The notes beneath the pieces are model-generated. The model was not told where the DNA came from. It saw only the letters and a program-made list of their open reading frames with translations, and ran no database searches. The position numbers and the translations under genes were made by a program. Shown here one piece after another: positions 42,329 to 51,351 of a stretch of 64,000 nucleotides of DNA. The stretch is from Actinoallomurus liliacearum. GTDB taxonomy: Bacteria; Actinomycetota; Actinomycetes; Streptosporangiales; Streptosporangiaceae. How positions within the stretch are numbered: position 1 is the first letter of the stretch; every line of letters starts with the position of its first letter. The stretch lies in contig NZ_BAABHJ010000003.1 of the NCBI RefSeq assembly GCF_039542035.1, positions 62,001 through 126,000 of the forward strand, read 5' to 3'.

Positions 42329-43315
42329 GGCGTAGCGGCGTTCGGCGTAGGCCAGGTCGTCGCGCCACAGTCGTGTCGCCGCGCGGCGCATCATCGGCCG
42401 TACCACCGGTGCCGCCAGCCGCGCGACCGCGAACCCGGGGCGCTCCGAGGTGGCGATCGTCGCCTCGATCACCGCGGTGCGCGGGCGGCCGTCCCGGCCG
42501 GGCCCGAGCGGAGTCGCGTGCGTCTCGACCACGCTGCCGACGCCTTCACCCTCGACGATGCGCATCACCACCGTACGAGGCTCCGGGCAGGTGAACTCCG
42601 CCAGCACCGGCACGCCCAGGCGCGGCCCCGCCCGGTAGGTGACCTCGACCAGGAAGCGGTCCTCCGCCTCCCCGGCGCCGGGCGGCGGGGCGTGCGTCAC
42701 GCGCAGCCGGGTGAAGGAGTACGGGTGGAACCAGGCGCCGTGCCACGGGTCGAGCCGGTTGGCGACCACGTCCTCCGGCTCGCACACGCCGACCGCCCGG
42801 ATCACCACGTGCAGGCTGCGCGCCGGCCGGGGCCGGGCGGGCAGCACCGGCAGGGGTGACGGCTCCTCACCCGCCTGGTCGAGCCGGACCCACGCCAGGA
42901 CGCCGTCGTCGTGGCAGGGCAGCGGCCGCCATCCCGCCCCGCCGTCCGGTGGGAGCCGCAGCCCGTGCCACCGGCACACCAGGTCGCCGCAGACGATCCG
43001 GCCGCGGGCCAGCGGCGCGCCCAGGTGCGGACACGCGCCGGGCCCGGCCACCACCGCTCCGGCGCCGTCGCGCCAGGCGACCAGTTCCCTGCCGAGGACG
43101 CGGAATCCCCGTGGCCGGTCCGCTCGCACGTCACGGCTGGCCGCGACGGCGAACCAGTTTCCGGAGGATCGCGCCCGCGCCCGCTTCAGCGCCGCCTCGA
43201 TCACCGCCGCATCGGCCTGGCCGACGGTCGGTTCCTGCTCGGCCCAGCGGGTCTTCGGTCGCGGCCGCACCGGCCACCGCGCCGGCCGTCGTCCCTGGTC
43301 ATCGCGGCCTGCCAC
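42308..43315 (-). CDS. Rieske [2Fe-2S] protein (DUF5914-like) beside crtU
   Basis: A 335-aa protein, GTG 43315. The Rieske cluster ligands are visible as CPHLGA and CRWHGL (CxH...CxxH) at residues ~95-117, after a domain start at NWFAVAASRDV. The C-terminal ~200 residues (LDPWHGAWFHPYSFTRLRVT) form the part I associate with DUF5914, often next to crtU in actinomycetes. The layout resembles ring-hydroxylating oxygenases, but mononuclear iron ligands were not verified. Likely role: oxygenation of the carotenoid (for example hydroxylation of the aromatic ring), inferred from position. Confidence 0.78.
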   Translation of the reverse strand: MAGRDDQGRRPARWPVRPRPKTRWAEQEPTVGQADAAVIEAALKRARARSSGNWFAVAASRDVRADRPRGFRVLGRELVAWRDGAGAVVAGPGACPHLGAPLARGRIVCGDLVCRWHGLRLPPDGGAGWRPLPCHDDGVLAWVRLDQAGEEPSPLPVLPARPRPARSLHVVIRAVGVCEPEDVVANRLDPWHGAWFHPYSFTRLRVTHAPPPGAGEAEDRFLVEVTYRAGPRLGVPVLAEFTCPEPRTVVMRIVEGEGVGSVVETHATPLGPGRDGRPRTAVIEATIATSERPGFAVARLAAPVVRPMMRRAATRLWRDDLAYAERRYALRTGTS

Positions 43316-43535
43316 CCGTCCTCCTCCGGCCGAGTCGTCCCCGGCCGTACCTGCCCACGCGGTACCGGGTCCAACCTGGCACTTACTACTCAGTGATAGA
43401 TGCCTTACTCTGGGTATCGGCGAGTGTGAGCCCGGATGGGGCGGGCAGTAGGGCGTTTCAACGAGGCGGCGGCCGCGACCGCCGGCGAATCCTCATGTAC
43501 CGATACCGCCCAAACACACCGTTGGGACCCCTCAA

Positions 43536-43805
43536 ATGCTTTTCGACGTCACGTGGATGAATCGCGCAGAGTGCCAGAAGGCCGACCCGGAGCTCTTCTT
43601 CCCGATCGGGAACGGGAGACTGACTCCGCACCAGGTCGCCGAGGCGCGGGCGGTCTGCGGACGGTGCCCGGTGAGCTCGGACTGCCTGCGCTACTCCCTG
43701 GAGACCGCCCAGGGCCACGGCGTCTGGGGCGGCGCCGACGAGGAGGAGCGCCGGACCATGCGCTCCCGCGCCCAGCGGCGAGGGCCGGTCGGCGCGGCCC
43801 GGTAG
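43536..43805 (+). CDS. WhiB-family iron-sulfur regulator
   Basis: An 89-aa protein from ATG 43536 (MNRAECQ at 43557 is a possible alternative start). The four cluster cysteines occur as AECQKAD and CGRCPVSSDC, followed by GVWGGADEEERR, the canonical turn and basic C-terminus. Wbl proteins bind a [4Fe-4S] cluster and act with sigma factors on development or stress genes; the subgroup cannot be fixed. The 220-base region upstream (43316-43535) is AT-richer around 43384-43420 and separates it from the divergent Rieske gene. Confidence 0.95.
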   Translation: MLFDVTWMNRAECQKADPELFFPIGNGRLTPHQVAEARAVCGRCPVSSDCLRYSLETAQGHGVWGGADEEERRTMRSRAQRRGPVGAAR

Positions 43806-43868
43806 GGGCGCGGCCGACCGGTCCGGTGAGGGTGGCTCCTACCGAGTCGTCGTGCGGGGCCGTCGTCT

Positions 43869-44306
43869 TCAGCGCCTGAACAGGGCGGCCGGGGAGACGG
43901 CCTGCGCCATGCGCACCCGGGCGATCACCGCGAACAGCACGCCGAACACCGCCGGGAGCGCCGCGAAGGCGGGGACCAGGACGAGCACCTGCGTGATGAC
44001 CGCGCCGATCATCAGGCCGATCAGACCGAGCGCGGCCCAGGCGGCGAGCCGGGGGATGAGCAGGCCGATCGCGCCGGCGGCCTCGACCACGCCGGTGACG
44101 TACCGGAACCACTGACCCCAGCCGATCTTCGCGAACGTCTCCACCGCGTCCCGCTGGCCCGCGAACTTGGGCGCGGCCGAGGCGATCAGCAGGAACGCGG
44201 CCAGCAGGATCTGGATCGTCCACAGCGTGATGCTCAGGGCGCGCCCGCCGGTCGTGCGCGAAGCGGCGATCGTACGGGTGGTGGCGGTGGTGTCGGTGGC
44301 GAGCAT
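43869..44306 (-). CDS. DoxX-family membrane protein in the ECF42 regulon
   Basis: A 145-aa protein; ATG 44306 with GGAAGG is preferred to the longer frame up to 44501, which would cross the promoter region. Four predicted helices with the DoxX pattern TLWTIQILLAAFLLIASAAP, KFAG and WFRYVTGVVEAAGAIGLLIP. Function of DoxX proteins is not settled; some act in redox defence with thiosulfate or thiol chemistry. An ECF42-type promoter (-35 at 44386-44381) points at it, the mirror of the promoter for the DGPF gene. Confidence 0.85.
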   Translation of the reverse strand: MLATDTTATTRTIAASRTTGGRALSITLWTIQILLAAFLLIASAAPKFAGQRDAVETFAKIGWGQWFRYVTGVVEAAGAIGLLIPRLAAWAALGLIGLMIGAVITQVLVLVPAFAALPAVFGVLFAVIARVRMAQAVSPAALFRR

Positions 44307-44356
44307 GGCGTCTTCCTTCCGGTGAACTGTGACGGCGTCTTCCCGGCCGCTGCTCA

Positions 44357-44457
44357 CGCGTCGAACGGCGCCCCGCCGGATCGACACCTGACCCAAAGAT
44401 TTTTCGGCGAACAATCTCTTCAGGATGTGTCGATCCGGCCAGGAGCCGTTCGACGCG
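44357..44457. promoter_or_regulatory. Two mirror-image ECF42-type promoters (doxX and DGPF gene)
   Basis: A 31-base inverted repeat, 44357-44387 and 44427-44457, complementary except for five central bases. Each arm is a promoter: plus strand TGTCGA (44428-44433), 17-bp spacer, CGAC (44451-44454) toward the DGPF gene; minus strand TGTCGA (44386-44381), 17-bp spacer, CGAC (44363-44360) toward doxX. TGTCGA at -35 and CGA(T/C) at -10 is the published ECF42 motif, and an ECF42 gene lies at 45000. Conserved spacer sequence beyond the boxes suggests a recent inverted duplication of one promoter. Confidence 0.82.
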
Positions 44458-44527
44458 TCGGCAGAGGCGCCCAAGAGGGCGGCCGGTTCGTCCGGCGCCA
44501 CCTCCGGAGAAGAAGGAGATCACGACG

Positions 44528-44863
44528 ATGCGGTTCCTCATGATGACCAAGGACCAGTCGGCGGGCGGGCCGCCGGACGAGAAGCTCATGGTCGAGATGG
44601 GCAAGTTCATCGACGAGATGACCCGGGCGGGCGTGCTGCTGGCGACCGGCGGGCTGAACCCCGAGGGCATCTACATCAAGTCCGAGGGCGGAAAGATCAC
44701 CGTGACCGACGGGCCCTTCACCGAGGCGAAGGAGGCGGTCGTCGGCTTCGCGCTCATCGAGGTCCGCTCGAAGGAGGAGGCCATCGAGCTGTCCAAGCGG
44801 TTCTGGCAGATCGTCGGTGACGGCGAGGGCGAGATCCGCGAGATCTTCGGCCCGCCGCAGTAA
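44528..44863 (+). CDS. DGPF-domain (YCII-related) protein
   Basis: A 111-aa protein, ATG 44528 with AGAAGGAG. RFLMMTKDQ at the start and the hallmark VTDGPFTEAKEAVVGFALIE place it in the DGPF/YCII family, small ferredoxin-like-fold proteins that are the standard neighbours and targets of ECF42 sigma factors. Biochemical role unknown. Separated from the sigma gene by a strong hairpin. Confidence 0.93.
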   Translation: MRFLMMTKDQSAGGPPDEKLMVEMGKFIDEMTRAGVLLATGGLNPEGIYIKSEGGKITVTDGPFTEAKEAVVGFALIEVRSKEEAIELSKRFWQIVGDGEGEIREIFGPPQ

Positions 44864-44887
44864 CCCCGGAAGCCTCTGGAAGAAGGA

Positions 44888-44926
44888 GACACGGCCCCGG
44901 CGACCGCGCGTCGCCGGGGCCGTGTC
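44888..44926 (+). terminator. Strong GC-rich terminator after the DGPF gene
   Basis: A 17-bp perfect stem, 44888-44904 with 44910-44926 (left arm begins GACACGGCCCCGG), loop CGCGC. It lacks a T-tract, common in high-GC actinomycetes. It should partly separate DGPF transcription from the sigma gene that starts at 45000. Confidence 0.8.
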
Positions 44927-44999
44927 GGTTCGCGTCCGCGCGTCGTACGGCGTCGCGGCGGGTTGCGCGCGGCCGGACCCCGGTGCTCTGATCGGCTGC

Positions 45000-46280
45000 G
45001 TGACGACATCGGATGTGCACCGGACGATCGACGCGATCTGGCGGCTTGAGTCGGCGCGGATCATCGCCGGCCTCACCCGGATGATGCGTGACGTCGGCGT
45101 CGCCGAGGAGCTCGCGCAGGACGCGCTCGTCGCCGCCCTCGAACAGTGGCCGGAGGAGGGCGTCCCGGACAATCCGGGCGCCTGGCTCATGGCCACCGCC
45201 AAGCACCGGGCGATCGACCGCATCCGCAGGGAGAAGCGGTTCGAGCTGAAGCAGCAGGAGATCGGCCGCGATCTCGAGACGCGTCAGGACCCGACCGACG
45301 CCGAGCTGGAGGCCGCGCTCGAGGAGGACCTGGGCGACGACCTGCTGCGCCTCATGTTCATCTCGTGCCATCCGGTGCTGTCCACGGAGGCGCGGGTGGC
45401 GCTCACGCTCCGGCTGCTGGGCGGGCTGACCACCGATGAGATCGCGCGGGCGTTCCTCGTCCCCGAGGCGACCGTCGCCCAGCGGATCGTCCGGGCGAAA
45501 CGGACGCTCGCCAAGAAGAAGGTCCCGTTCGAGGTGCCTCCGGAGGCCGAGCGCGCCGCTCGCCTGTCCTCCGTCCTGGAGGTCCTCTACCTCGTGTTCA
45601 ACGAGGGGTACTCCGCCACGGCCGGAGACGACTGGACGCGTCCGGCGCTCTGCCAGGAGGCCCTGCGGCTCGGCCGGGTCCTCGCCGAGCTGACGCCCCA
45701 GGAGGCGGAGGTCCACGGCCTGGTCGCGCTGATGGAGATCCAGGCCTCCCGGCTGCGCGCGCGGGTGGGCCCGTCCGGGGAGCCGATCCACCTCCTCGAC
45801 CAGGACCGCGCGCGGTGGGACCACCTGCTCATCCGCCGCGGGTTCGCGGCGTTGCTGCGGGCCGAGAAGGCCGGCGGGGGGGTCGGCCCGTACATGCTGC
45901 AGGCCGCGATCGCCGCCTGCCACGCCCAGGCGCCGACCGCGGAGGACACCGACTGGGCGCGCATCGCCACCCTCTACGAGGCGCTCGGGACGGTCACGCC
46001 GTCTCCCGTCGTCGAGCTGAACCGCGCGGTCGCGGTCGCCATGGCGTACGGCCCGGAGCAGGGGCTCGGCATCGTCGACGAGCTCGCCGAGGAGCCGGCC
46101 CTGCGCGACTACCACCTGCTGCCGAGCGTGCGCGGTGACCTCCTGGCCCGGCTCGGCCGGTCCGCGGAGGCCCGCGCGGAGTTCGAGCGCGCCGCGTCGC
46201 TGACCCGCAACGACCGGGAGCGCACGCTGCTCCTGGACCGGGCCGCCGCCTGCGACGAAGCGGCCACGGCGGCCGACTGA
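45000..46280 (+). CDS. ECF42-group RNA polymerase sigma factor
   Basis: A 426-aa protein from GTG 45000; the frame back to 44817 overlaps the terminator and DGPF gene. Sigma region 2 is at residues ~10-80 (IIAGLTRMMRDVGVAEELAQ, AWLMATAKHRAIDRIRREKR), region 4 at ~115-175 (LTLRLLGGLTTDEIARAFLV, EATVAQRIVRAKRTLAKKK). The long C-terminal extension (VLYLVFNEGYSATAGDDWTR, DYHLLPSVRGDLLARLGR) is the TPR-like region of ECF42, believed to be needed for activity and to replace an anti-sigma factor. Neighbouring DGPF and DoxX genes carry matching promoters. Confidence 0.92.
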   Translation: MTTSDVHRTIDAIWRLESARIIAGLTRMMRDVGVAEELAQDALVAALEQWPEEGVPDNPGAWLMATAKHRAIDRIRREKRFELKQQEIGRDLETRQDPTDAELEAALEEDLGDDLLRLMFISCHPVLSTEARVALTLRLLGGLTTDEIARAFLVPEATVAQRIVRAKRTLAKKKVPFEVPPEAERAARLSSVLEVLYLVFNEGYSATAGDDWTRPALCQEALRLGRVLAELTPQEAEVHGLVALMEIQASRLRARVGPSGEPIHLLDQDRARWDHLLIRRGFAALLRAEKAGGGVGPYMLQAAIAACHAQAPTAEDTDWARIATLYEALGTVTPSPVVELNRAVAVAMAYGPEQGLGIVDELAEEPALRDYHLLPSVRGDLLARLGRSAEARAEFERAASLTRNDRERTLLLDRAAACDEAATAAD

Positions 46281-46421
46281 CCGCCTCCAACGCCGGAGAC
46301 GGCGGCCCCCGACCGGACGCGTGGGCTGACTCCCGGCGGCCGGCGTCCGAGACGGTGGTCCGCCGACCGGGCGCGACGGCCGGCACGCGGCCGACCGGGC
46401 CGGACGTCCGCAGGCCCCGGC

Positions 46422-48962
46422 TCAGGCCGGTCGGTGGGCCGGGGCGCTCGTCGGGTCGCCGCTCGCGTTCCGCACCGAGAACTCGAGCCGGTCGTCGTGG
46501 ACGGTCACCCGGACGTCGTCGCCGGGGCCCAGCCGGCCGCCCAGCAGCATGCTGGACAGGCGGTTGTCGATCTCTCGCTGGATCGTGCGCCGCAGCGGCC
46601 GCGCGCCGAACTCCGGCTGGTGGCCCCGGCGCGCGAGCCAGTCCACCGCCTCCTTGGTGAACTCGATCGACAGGTTCTGCGCGCGCAGGCGGCGCCGGGT
46701 CTCGTCCAGCAGCAGGTCCGTGATCCGCCGCAGTTGCTCGGCGTCGAGACGGCGGAAGACGATGATCTCGTCGACGCGGTTCAGGAACTCCGGGCGGAAC
46801 GCCTCGCGCAGCCGCCGCATGATCCGGTCGCGCAGCGACGTGTCCTCCGTGCCGCCCGCGTCGGAGAAGCCGGTGGCCAGCCCGCCGGTGCCGATCACGT
46901 CGGAGCCGAGGTTGCTGGTCATGATGATGACGGTGTTGCGGAAGTCGACCGTACGGCCCTGGGCGTCGGTGAGGCGCCCGTCGTCGAGGAGTTGCAGCAG
47001 GACGTTGAAGAGGTCCGGGTGCGCCTTTTCGATCTCGTCCAGCAGCACCACCGAGTACGGGCGGCGGCGTACGGCCTCGGTGAGCTGGCCGGCCTCCTCG
47101 TAGCCGACGTAGCCGGGCGGCGCGCCGGTGAGCCGGCTGACCATGTGGCGCTCCTGGAACTCGCTCATGTCGAAGCGCACCATCCGGTCCTGGCTGCCGA
47201 ACAGGGCCTCGGCCAGCGCGCGGGCCAGCTCCGTCTTGCCGACGCCGGTCGGCCCCAGGAACAGGAAGCTGCCGATGGGCCGGTTCGGGTCGCCGAGACC
47301 CGCGCGGGAGCGGCGGACCGCCTCGGCCACCGCGGCGACCGCCTCGTCCTGGCCGACGACCCGCTGGTGCAGGTGCTCCTCGAGGCGGAGCAGGCGTTCG
47401 CGTTCCTCCACGGTGAGCTGGGCGACCGGGATGCCGGTGATCCGCGAGACGACCTCGGCGATGTCCTCGGCGGTGACCTCGGGCACCGTCGCGGCCTCGT
47501 CGTCCTCGCCGGTCGTGGCGGCGACGCGATCCTCGAGCTCGACGATCTGGTCGCGGAGGGCGGCGGCCTTCTCGTACTTCTCGTCCGCGACGGCCTGGTC
47601 CTTCTCCCGGCGGCGATGGTCCAGCTCCTCCTCGAGGCGCCGTACGTCGCGGCCGGGGGTCGTCGTGCGCAGCCGGACGCGGGCGCCGGCCTGGTCGATG
47701 AGGTCGATCGCCTTGTCCGGCAGGAACCGGTCGGTGAGGTACCGGCCGGCCAGGTCGACCGCCGCGGTCAGCGCCTCGTCGGTGAACCGCACCTGGTGGT
47801 GGGCCTCGTAGCGGTCCCGCAGCTCGCAGAGGATCTCGACGGAGTCCTCGGGGCTCGGCTCGGGCACGAGGATCGGCTGGAAGCGGCGTTCGAGCGCGGC
47901 GTCCTTCTCGATGTTCTTGCGGTACTCGTCCACGGTCGTCGCGCCGATGACGTGCAGCTCGCCGCGCGCCAGGGCGGGCTTGAGCATGTTCCCGGCGCTC
48001 ATGCCGCCCTCGGCGCCACCGGCCGTCACCATCGTGTGGATCTCGTCGATGAACACGAGGATCTCGCCGGCGTGCGTGCTGATCTCCTCGACGACCTTCT
48101 TCAGCCGCTCCTCGAAGTCGCCGCGGAAGCGGGTCCCGGCGACCAGGCCGGCCAGGTCGAGCTGGATCAGGCGCTTGCCGCGCAGCGTCTCCGGCACCTC
48201 GCCCTCGACGACGCGCTCGGCGATGCCCTCGACGATCGCGGTCTTGCCCACTCCGGGATCGCCGATCAGGACCGGATTGTTCTTCGTGCGCCGGGACAGC
48301 ACCTCGATGGTCTGCTCGATCTCCTCGTCGCGGCCCACGACGGGGTCGACCTTGCCCTCGGCGGCCATCGCGCTGAGGTCGCGCCCGTACTGGTCCAGGG
48401 TGGGCGTGTCGGACGGTGGATGCGCGGCGGGGCCGCCGGGCGCGCTCCCAATCGCCGACCGCAGGGACTCCGGCGTGATCCGCGCGGCCAGGAGCAGGCG
48501 GCCGGCCGCCGACTCGGGATTGGCCGCGAGCGCGAACAGGATGTGCTCCGGGCCGATGTAGGAGGACTCCAGGGCACGGGAGATCTGGTGGGCGTCCAGC
48601 AGCGCCCGCTTGGCGGAGGGCGTGAGCCGCGCGGAGATGTCCTCGCGGGCCGGGCCGCGCCGGACGTGCTCCGCGGCCTGCCGGGCGAGCGTCTCCGGGT
48701 CGGCGCCGGCACGGTCCAGCAGGTGCCGGGTCACGTCCTGACGGGTCGTCGCCCACAGCAGGTGGTCGGTGTCCAGGTCGGGGCCGCCCCACTCGGCCGC
48801 CTTGACGGCGGCGTCGCGGACGAGCTCCCGGGCGCCCTCCGTCATGAACCGCGCGATGTTGACGCGGTTCGTGGGCCGCCGGGGCGCACCCGCCCCGAAG
48901 AATCGGGCCAGGAACTCCTCGAACTGGTCTGACTCTCCGTTCTCGTTCCGTCCTTCGGACAT
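46422..48962 (-). CDS. ClpC/ClpB-type AAA+ unfoldase
   Basis: An 846-aa protein, ATG 48962 with GAGGGTGAG. Order: short N-terminal tail with FLARFFGAG, Clp N-domain (TDHLLWATTRQDVTRHLLDR, IGPEHILFAL), AAA1 with Walker A GDPGVGKTAI and Walker B ILVFIDEIHT, a short coiled middle with UVR-like YEKAAALRDQIVELE, AAA2 with GPTGVGKTEL and VVLLDEIEKAHPDLF, and C-terminal sensor 2 GARPLRRTIQREIDNRLS. The short middle region argues for ClpC rather than ClpB, but a ClpP-docking loop was not clearly identified, so it may be a stand-alone second ClpC. Probably stress-related protein remodelling. Confidence 0.88.
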   Translation of the reverse strand: MSEGRNENGESDQFEEFLARFFGAGAPRRPTNRVNIARFMTEGARELVRDAAVKAAEWGGPDLDTDHLLWATTRQDVTRHLLDRAGADPETLARQAAEHVRRGPAREDISARLTPSAKRALLDAHQISRALESSYIGPEHILFALAANPESAAGRLLLAARITPESLRSAIGSAPGGPAAHPPSDTPTLDQYGRDLSAMAAEGKVDPVVGRDEEIEQTIEVLSRRTKNNPVLIGDPGVGKTAIVEGIAERVVEGEVPETLRGKRLIQLDLAGLVAGTRFRGDFEERLKKVVEEISTHAGEILVFIDEIHTMVTAGGAEGGMSAGNMLKPALARGELHVIGATTVDEYRKNIEKDAALERRFQPILVPEPSPEDSVEILCELRDRYEAHHQVRFTDEALTAAVDLAGRYLTDRFLPDKAIDLIDQAGARVRLRTTTPGRDVRRLEEELDHRRREKDQAVADEKYEKAAALRDQIVELEDRVAATTGEDDEAATVPEVTAEDIAEVVSRITGIPVAQLTVEERERLLRLEEHLHQRVVGQDEAVAAVAEAVRRSRAGLGDPNRPIGSFLFLGPTGVGKTELARALAEALFGSQDRMVRFDMSEFQERHMVSRLTGAPPGYVGYEEAGQLTEAVRRRPYSVVLLDEIEKAHPDLFNVLLQLLDDGRLTDAQGRTVDFRNTVIIMTSNLGSDVIGTGGLATGFSDAGGTEDTSLRDRIMRRLREAFRPEFLNRVDEIIVFRRLDAEQLRRITDLLLDETRRRLRAQNLSIEFTKEAVDWLARRGHQPEFGARPLRRTIQREIDNRLSSMLLGGRLGPGDDVRVTVHDDRLEFSVRNASGDPTSAPAHRPA

Positions 48963-49061
48963 CTCACCCTCCTCACCAGGCGTACCCCGGCGTGCGCTTT
49001 CCCCTGCTCGCGCGACCCCTACCCGAGGCGGGGATCCAAAACGTGCACCGGCGGCCGACGG

Positions 49062-49325
49062 TCAGCGGTAGTCCTCGTCGACGTCGGCGCGGGCGGTGGC
49101 CTGCTGTTCGAGGACGTCGGCCTCGTTGGCGTCGAGCGGAAGCTCCTCGCCGGGCGGCGGCTCCGTGGAGCCCTCCTCTTCTTCCCCGGCGGTATCGAGG
49201 CGCTGCTCGATGAAGTCGGCCTCGGGCTCCTCGATGCCCGGTGTCTCGTCCGGTATCGGATCGGCGTGGACGACCTCCTCCGGGTTCGCCGGCTGGCCCC
49301 GGTTCGGAAGATCACGTTCGGTCAT
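49062..49325 (-). CDS. Small acidic protein of unknown function
   Basis: An 87-aa protein, strongly acidic (Glu/Asp/Pro-rich) and probably disordered, ending NEADVLEQQATARADVDEDY. It overlaps the end of the molybdenum-hydroxylase large subunit gene by 14 bases on the same strand. I recall similar acidic actinobacterial proteins ending in a DEDYR-like tail, with no known function. Coding is supported by codon position bias and the good ATG 49325 with GGAGCC upstream. Confidence 0.65.
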   Translation of the reverse strand: MTERDLPNRGQPANPEEVVHADPIPDETPGIEEPEADFIEQRLDTAGEEEEGSTEPPPGEELPLDANEADVLEQQATARADVDEDYR

Positions 49326-51351
49326 GGAGGCTCCTCACGAGCTTGGCGGGAGTGATGGGCAGGTCGCGGACGCGCCGGCCCGTGGCGTGGAAGACGGCGT
49401 TGGCGATGGCCGCGGCGGTACCGACGATGCCGATCTCCCCGATGCCCTTCGCGCCCATCGGATTGAGGTACGGATCGTCCTCGTCGATCCAGGCGACGTC
49501 GATGTCGGGCACGTCAGCGCAGGCGGCGACGTGGTACTGCGCGAGGTCGTCGGTGAGGAAGTCGCCGAACCGCTCGTCGACGACGGTCTCCTCCAGCAGC
49601 GCCATACCGAGGCCCATGGTCATGCCGCCGATCAACTGCGAGCGGGCGAGGTCTGGGTCGATGATCCGCCCGGCGGCGAAGACGCCGAGCAGGCGCGGGA
49701 CGCGTACCTCGCCGGTGTCCGTGTCGACCCGGACCTCGGCGAACTGCGCGCCGAACGCGTGCCGGGCCAGCTCCGAGTCGCTCTCGACGTCCTCGGTGGT
49801 GTCGGCGGTCCCGTGCTCGCCGTTCTTCAGCAGCGCCTCGCAGGCCTTGACGACGGCCGAGCCCCAGGAGGCGGTGCCCATCGACCCGCCCGCCACCGGG
49901 GCCTGCGGCAGGGCGCTGTCGCCGACCTCGACGCGCACCCGGTCCGGGGACACGCCGAGGGTGTTCGCCGCGATGCGGGTCAGGGCGGTACGGGCGCCGG
50001 TGCCGATGTCGGCGGCGGCGATCCGGACCGCGAACCCGCCGTTCTCGATCGTGACGCTCGCCTCGGCCGGGCGGCGCTTGGAGGGATAGGTGGAGGCGGC
50101 GACGCCGGTGCCGACGAGCCACCGGCCGTCCCTGCGGACGCCCGGTTCCCGGTCCCGGAGATCCCAGCCGAAGCGGCGGGCGCCCTCGCGCAGGCACGCG
50201 ACCAGGTTCCGGGAGCTGAACGGCAGCCCGCTCTCGGGCTCGGTGTCCGGCTCGTTGACGACGCGCAGCTCGATGGGGTCCATCCCGGCGGCGTGCGCGA
50301 GCTCGTCCACGGCCGACTCGAGCGCGTACATGCCGGGGCACTCCCCGGGCGCGCGCATCCACGACGGCGTCGGCACGTCGAGCCGGACCAGCCGGTGCGT
50401 CGTACGCATGGCGGGCGTCGCGTACATGACCCTCGTCGGCGTCGCGGTCTGCTCGGCGAACTCGGTGACCGTGGAGGTCTGCTCGATCACGTCGTGCGCC
50501 ACGGCGGTGAGCCGCCCTTTGTCGTCGGCGCCCAGCCGCAGCCGCTGGATCGTCGGCGTGCGGTACCCGGTGACGTCGAACATCTGCTGGCGCGTCACGG
50601 CGATCTTGACGGGCCGGCGTACGGCCCGAGAGGCGAGCGCGGCCAGGATCGCGGGCGGCCGGGTGGTGCCCTTGCTACCGAACCCGCCGCCGACGTGCGG
50701 GGCGACCACCCGGACCCGCTCGGCGGGCAGGCCGAGGACCGCCGCGATCGTGTCCCGGTCGGCGGACGCGCCCTGGGTGGAGTCGTACACCGTCAGCCCG
50801 CCGTCGTCGTCCCAGACGGCGAGGGCGGCGTGCGGCTCGATCGGGTTGTTGTGCAAGGCGGGCGTCGTGTAGGTCGCGTCGACCGTGACCGCCGCGTTCG
50901 CCAGCCCGGCGGCCAGGTCGCCGTACCCGGTGTCGGTCGGCAGGGCCGGGTTGACCTTCTCCGGGCGGTACCGGGCCGGGTGGTCCGGGCGCAGCCGCAC
51001 GTCGTGCGGCTCGGCGTCGTACTCGATCCGCAGCGCCTCCCCGGCGGCGCGGGCGATCTCCAGCGTCTCGGCCACCACCAGGGCGACGATCTGCCCGTGG
51101 TAGGCGACCGTACGGTCCTGGAAGAACCGCAGCTGCGGCTCGGCGTCCTCGGCGAGATCCGGGGGATCGTCGCTGGACAGCACGGCCAGCACGCCGGGCG
51201 TCGCCAGCGCCGCCCCCGTGTCGATCGACCGGATCCGCCCCCGCGCGACGGTCGACTGAACCAGATGGGCGTACGCGATGTCCCGGGCGGTGTACTCGTA
51301 CGCGTACGTCGCCCGTCCGGTCACCTTCTCCAGGCCCTCGACGCGATTCAT
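49312..51351 (-). CDS. Molybdenum hydroxylase large subunit (PaoC/xanthine dehydrogenase family)
   Basis: A 679-aa protein; ATG 51351 overlaps the FAD-subunit stop. Typical blocks: VTGRATYAYEYT, VTVDATYTTPALHNNPIEPH, VVAPHVGGGFGSKGTT, MRAPGECPGMYALESAVDEL and the C-terminal molybdopterin-binding GAKGIGEIGIVGTAAAIANA with the catalytic Glu. It oxidises aldehydes or N-heterocycles by hydroxylation, in complex with the two genes upstream. The size and neighbours fit periplasmic aldehyde oxidoreductase PaoABC, though the iron-sulfur subunit here has no Tat signal. No XdhC/PaoD maturation gene is present. Confidence 0.9.
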   Translation of the reverse strand: MNRVEGLEKVTGRATYAYEYTARDIAYAHLVQSTVARGRIRSIDTGAALATPGVLAVLSSDDPPDLAEDAEPQLRFFQDRTVAYHGQIVALVVAETLEIARAAGEALRIEYDAEPHDVRLRPDHPARYRPEKVNPALPTDTGYGDLAAGLANAAVTVDATYTTPALHNNPIEPHAALAVWDDDGGLTVYDSTQGASADRDTIAAVLGLPAERVRVVAPHVGGGFGSKGTTRPPAILAALASRAVRRPVKIAVTRQQMFDVTGYRTPTIQRLRLGADDKGRLTAVAHDVIEQTSTVTEFAEQTATPTRVMYATPAMRTTHRLVRLDVPTPSWMRAPGECPGMYALESAVDELAHAAGMDPIELRVVNEPDTEPESGLPFSSRNLVACLREGARRFGWDLRDREPGVRRDGRWLVGTGVAASTYPSKRRPAEASVTIENGGFAVRIAAADIGTGARTALTRIAANTLGVSPDRVRVEVGDSALPQAPVAGGSMGTASWGSAVVKACEALLKNGEHGTADTTEDVESDSELARHAFGAQFAEVRVDTDTGEVRVPRLLGVFAAGRIIDPDLARSQLIGGMTMGLGMALLEETVVDERFGDFLTDDLAQYHVAACADVPDIDVAWIDEDDPYLNPMGAKGIGEIGIVGTAAAIANAVFHATGRRVRDLPITPAKLVRSLHDRT

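Noticed and set aside
46434..48932. 832-codon open frame antisense to the Clp gene.
   Set aside because: Shadow; the minus strand has both AAA+ modules.
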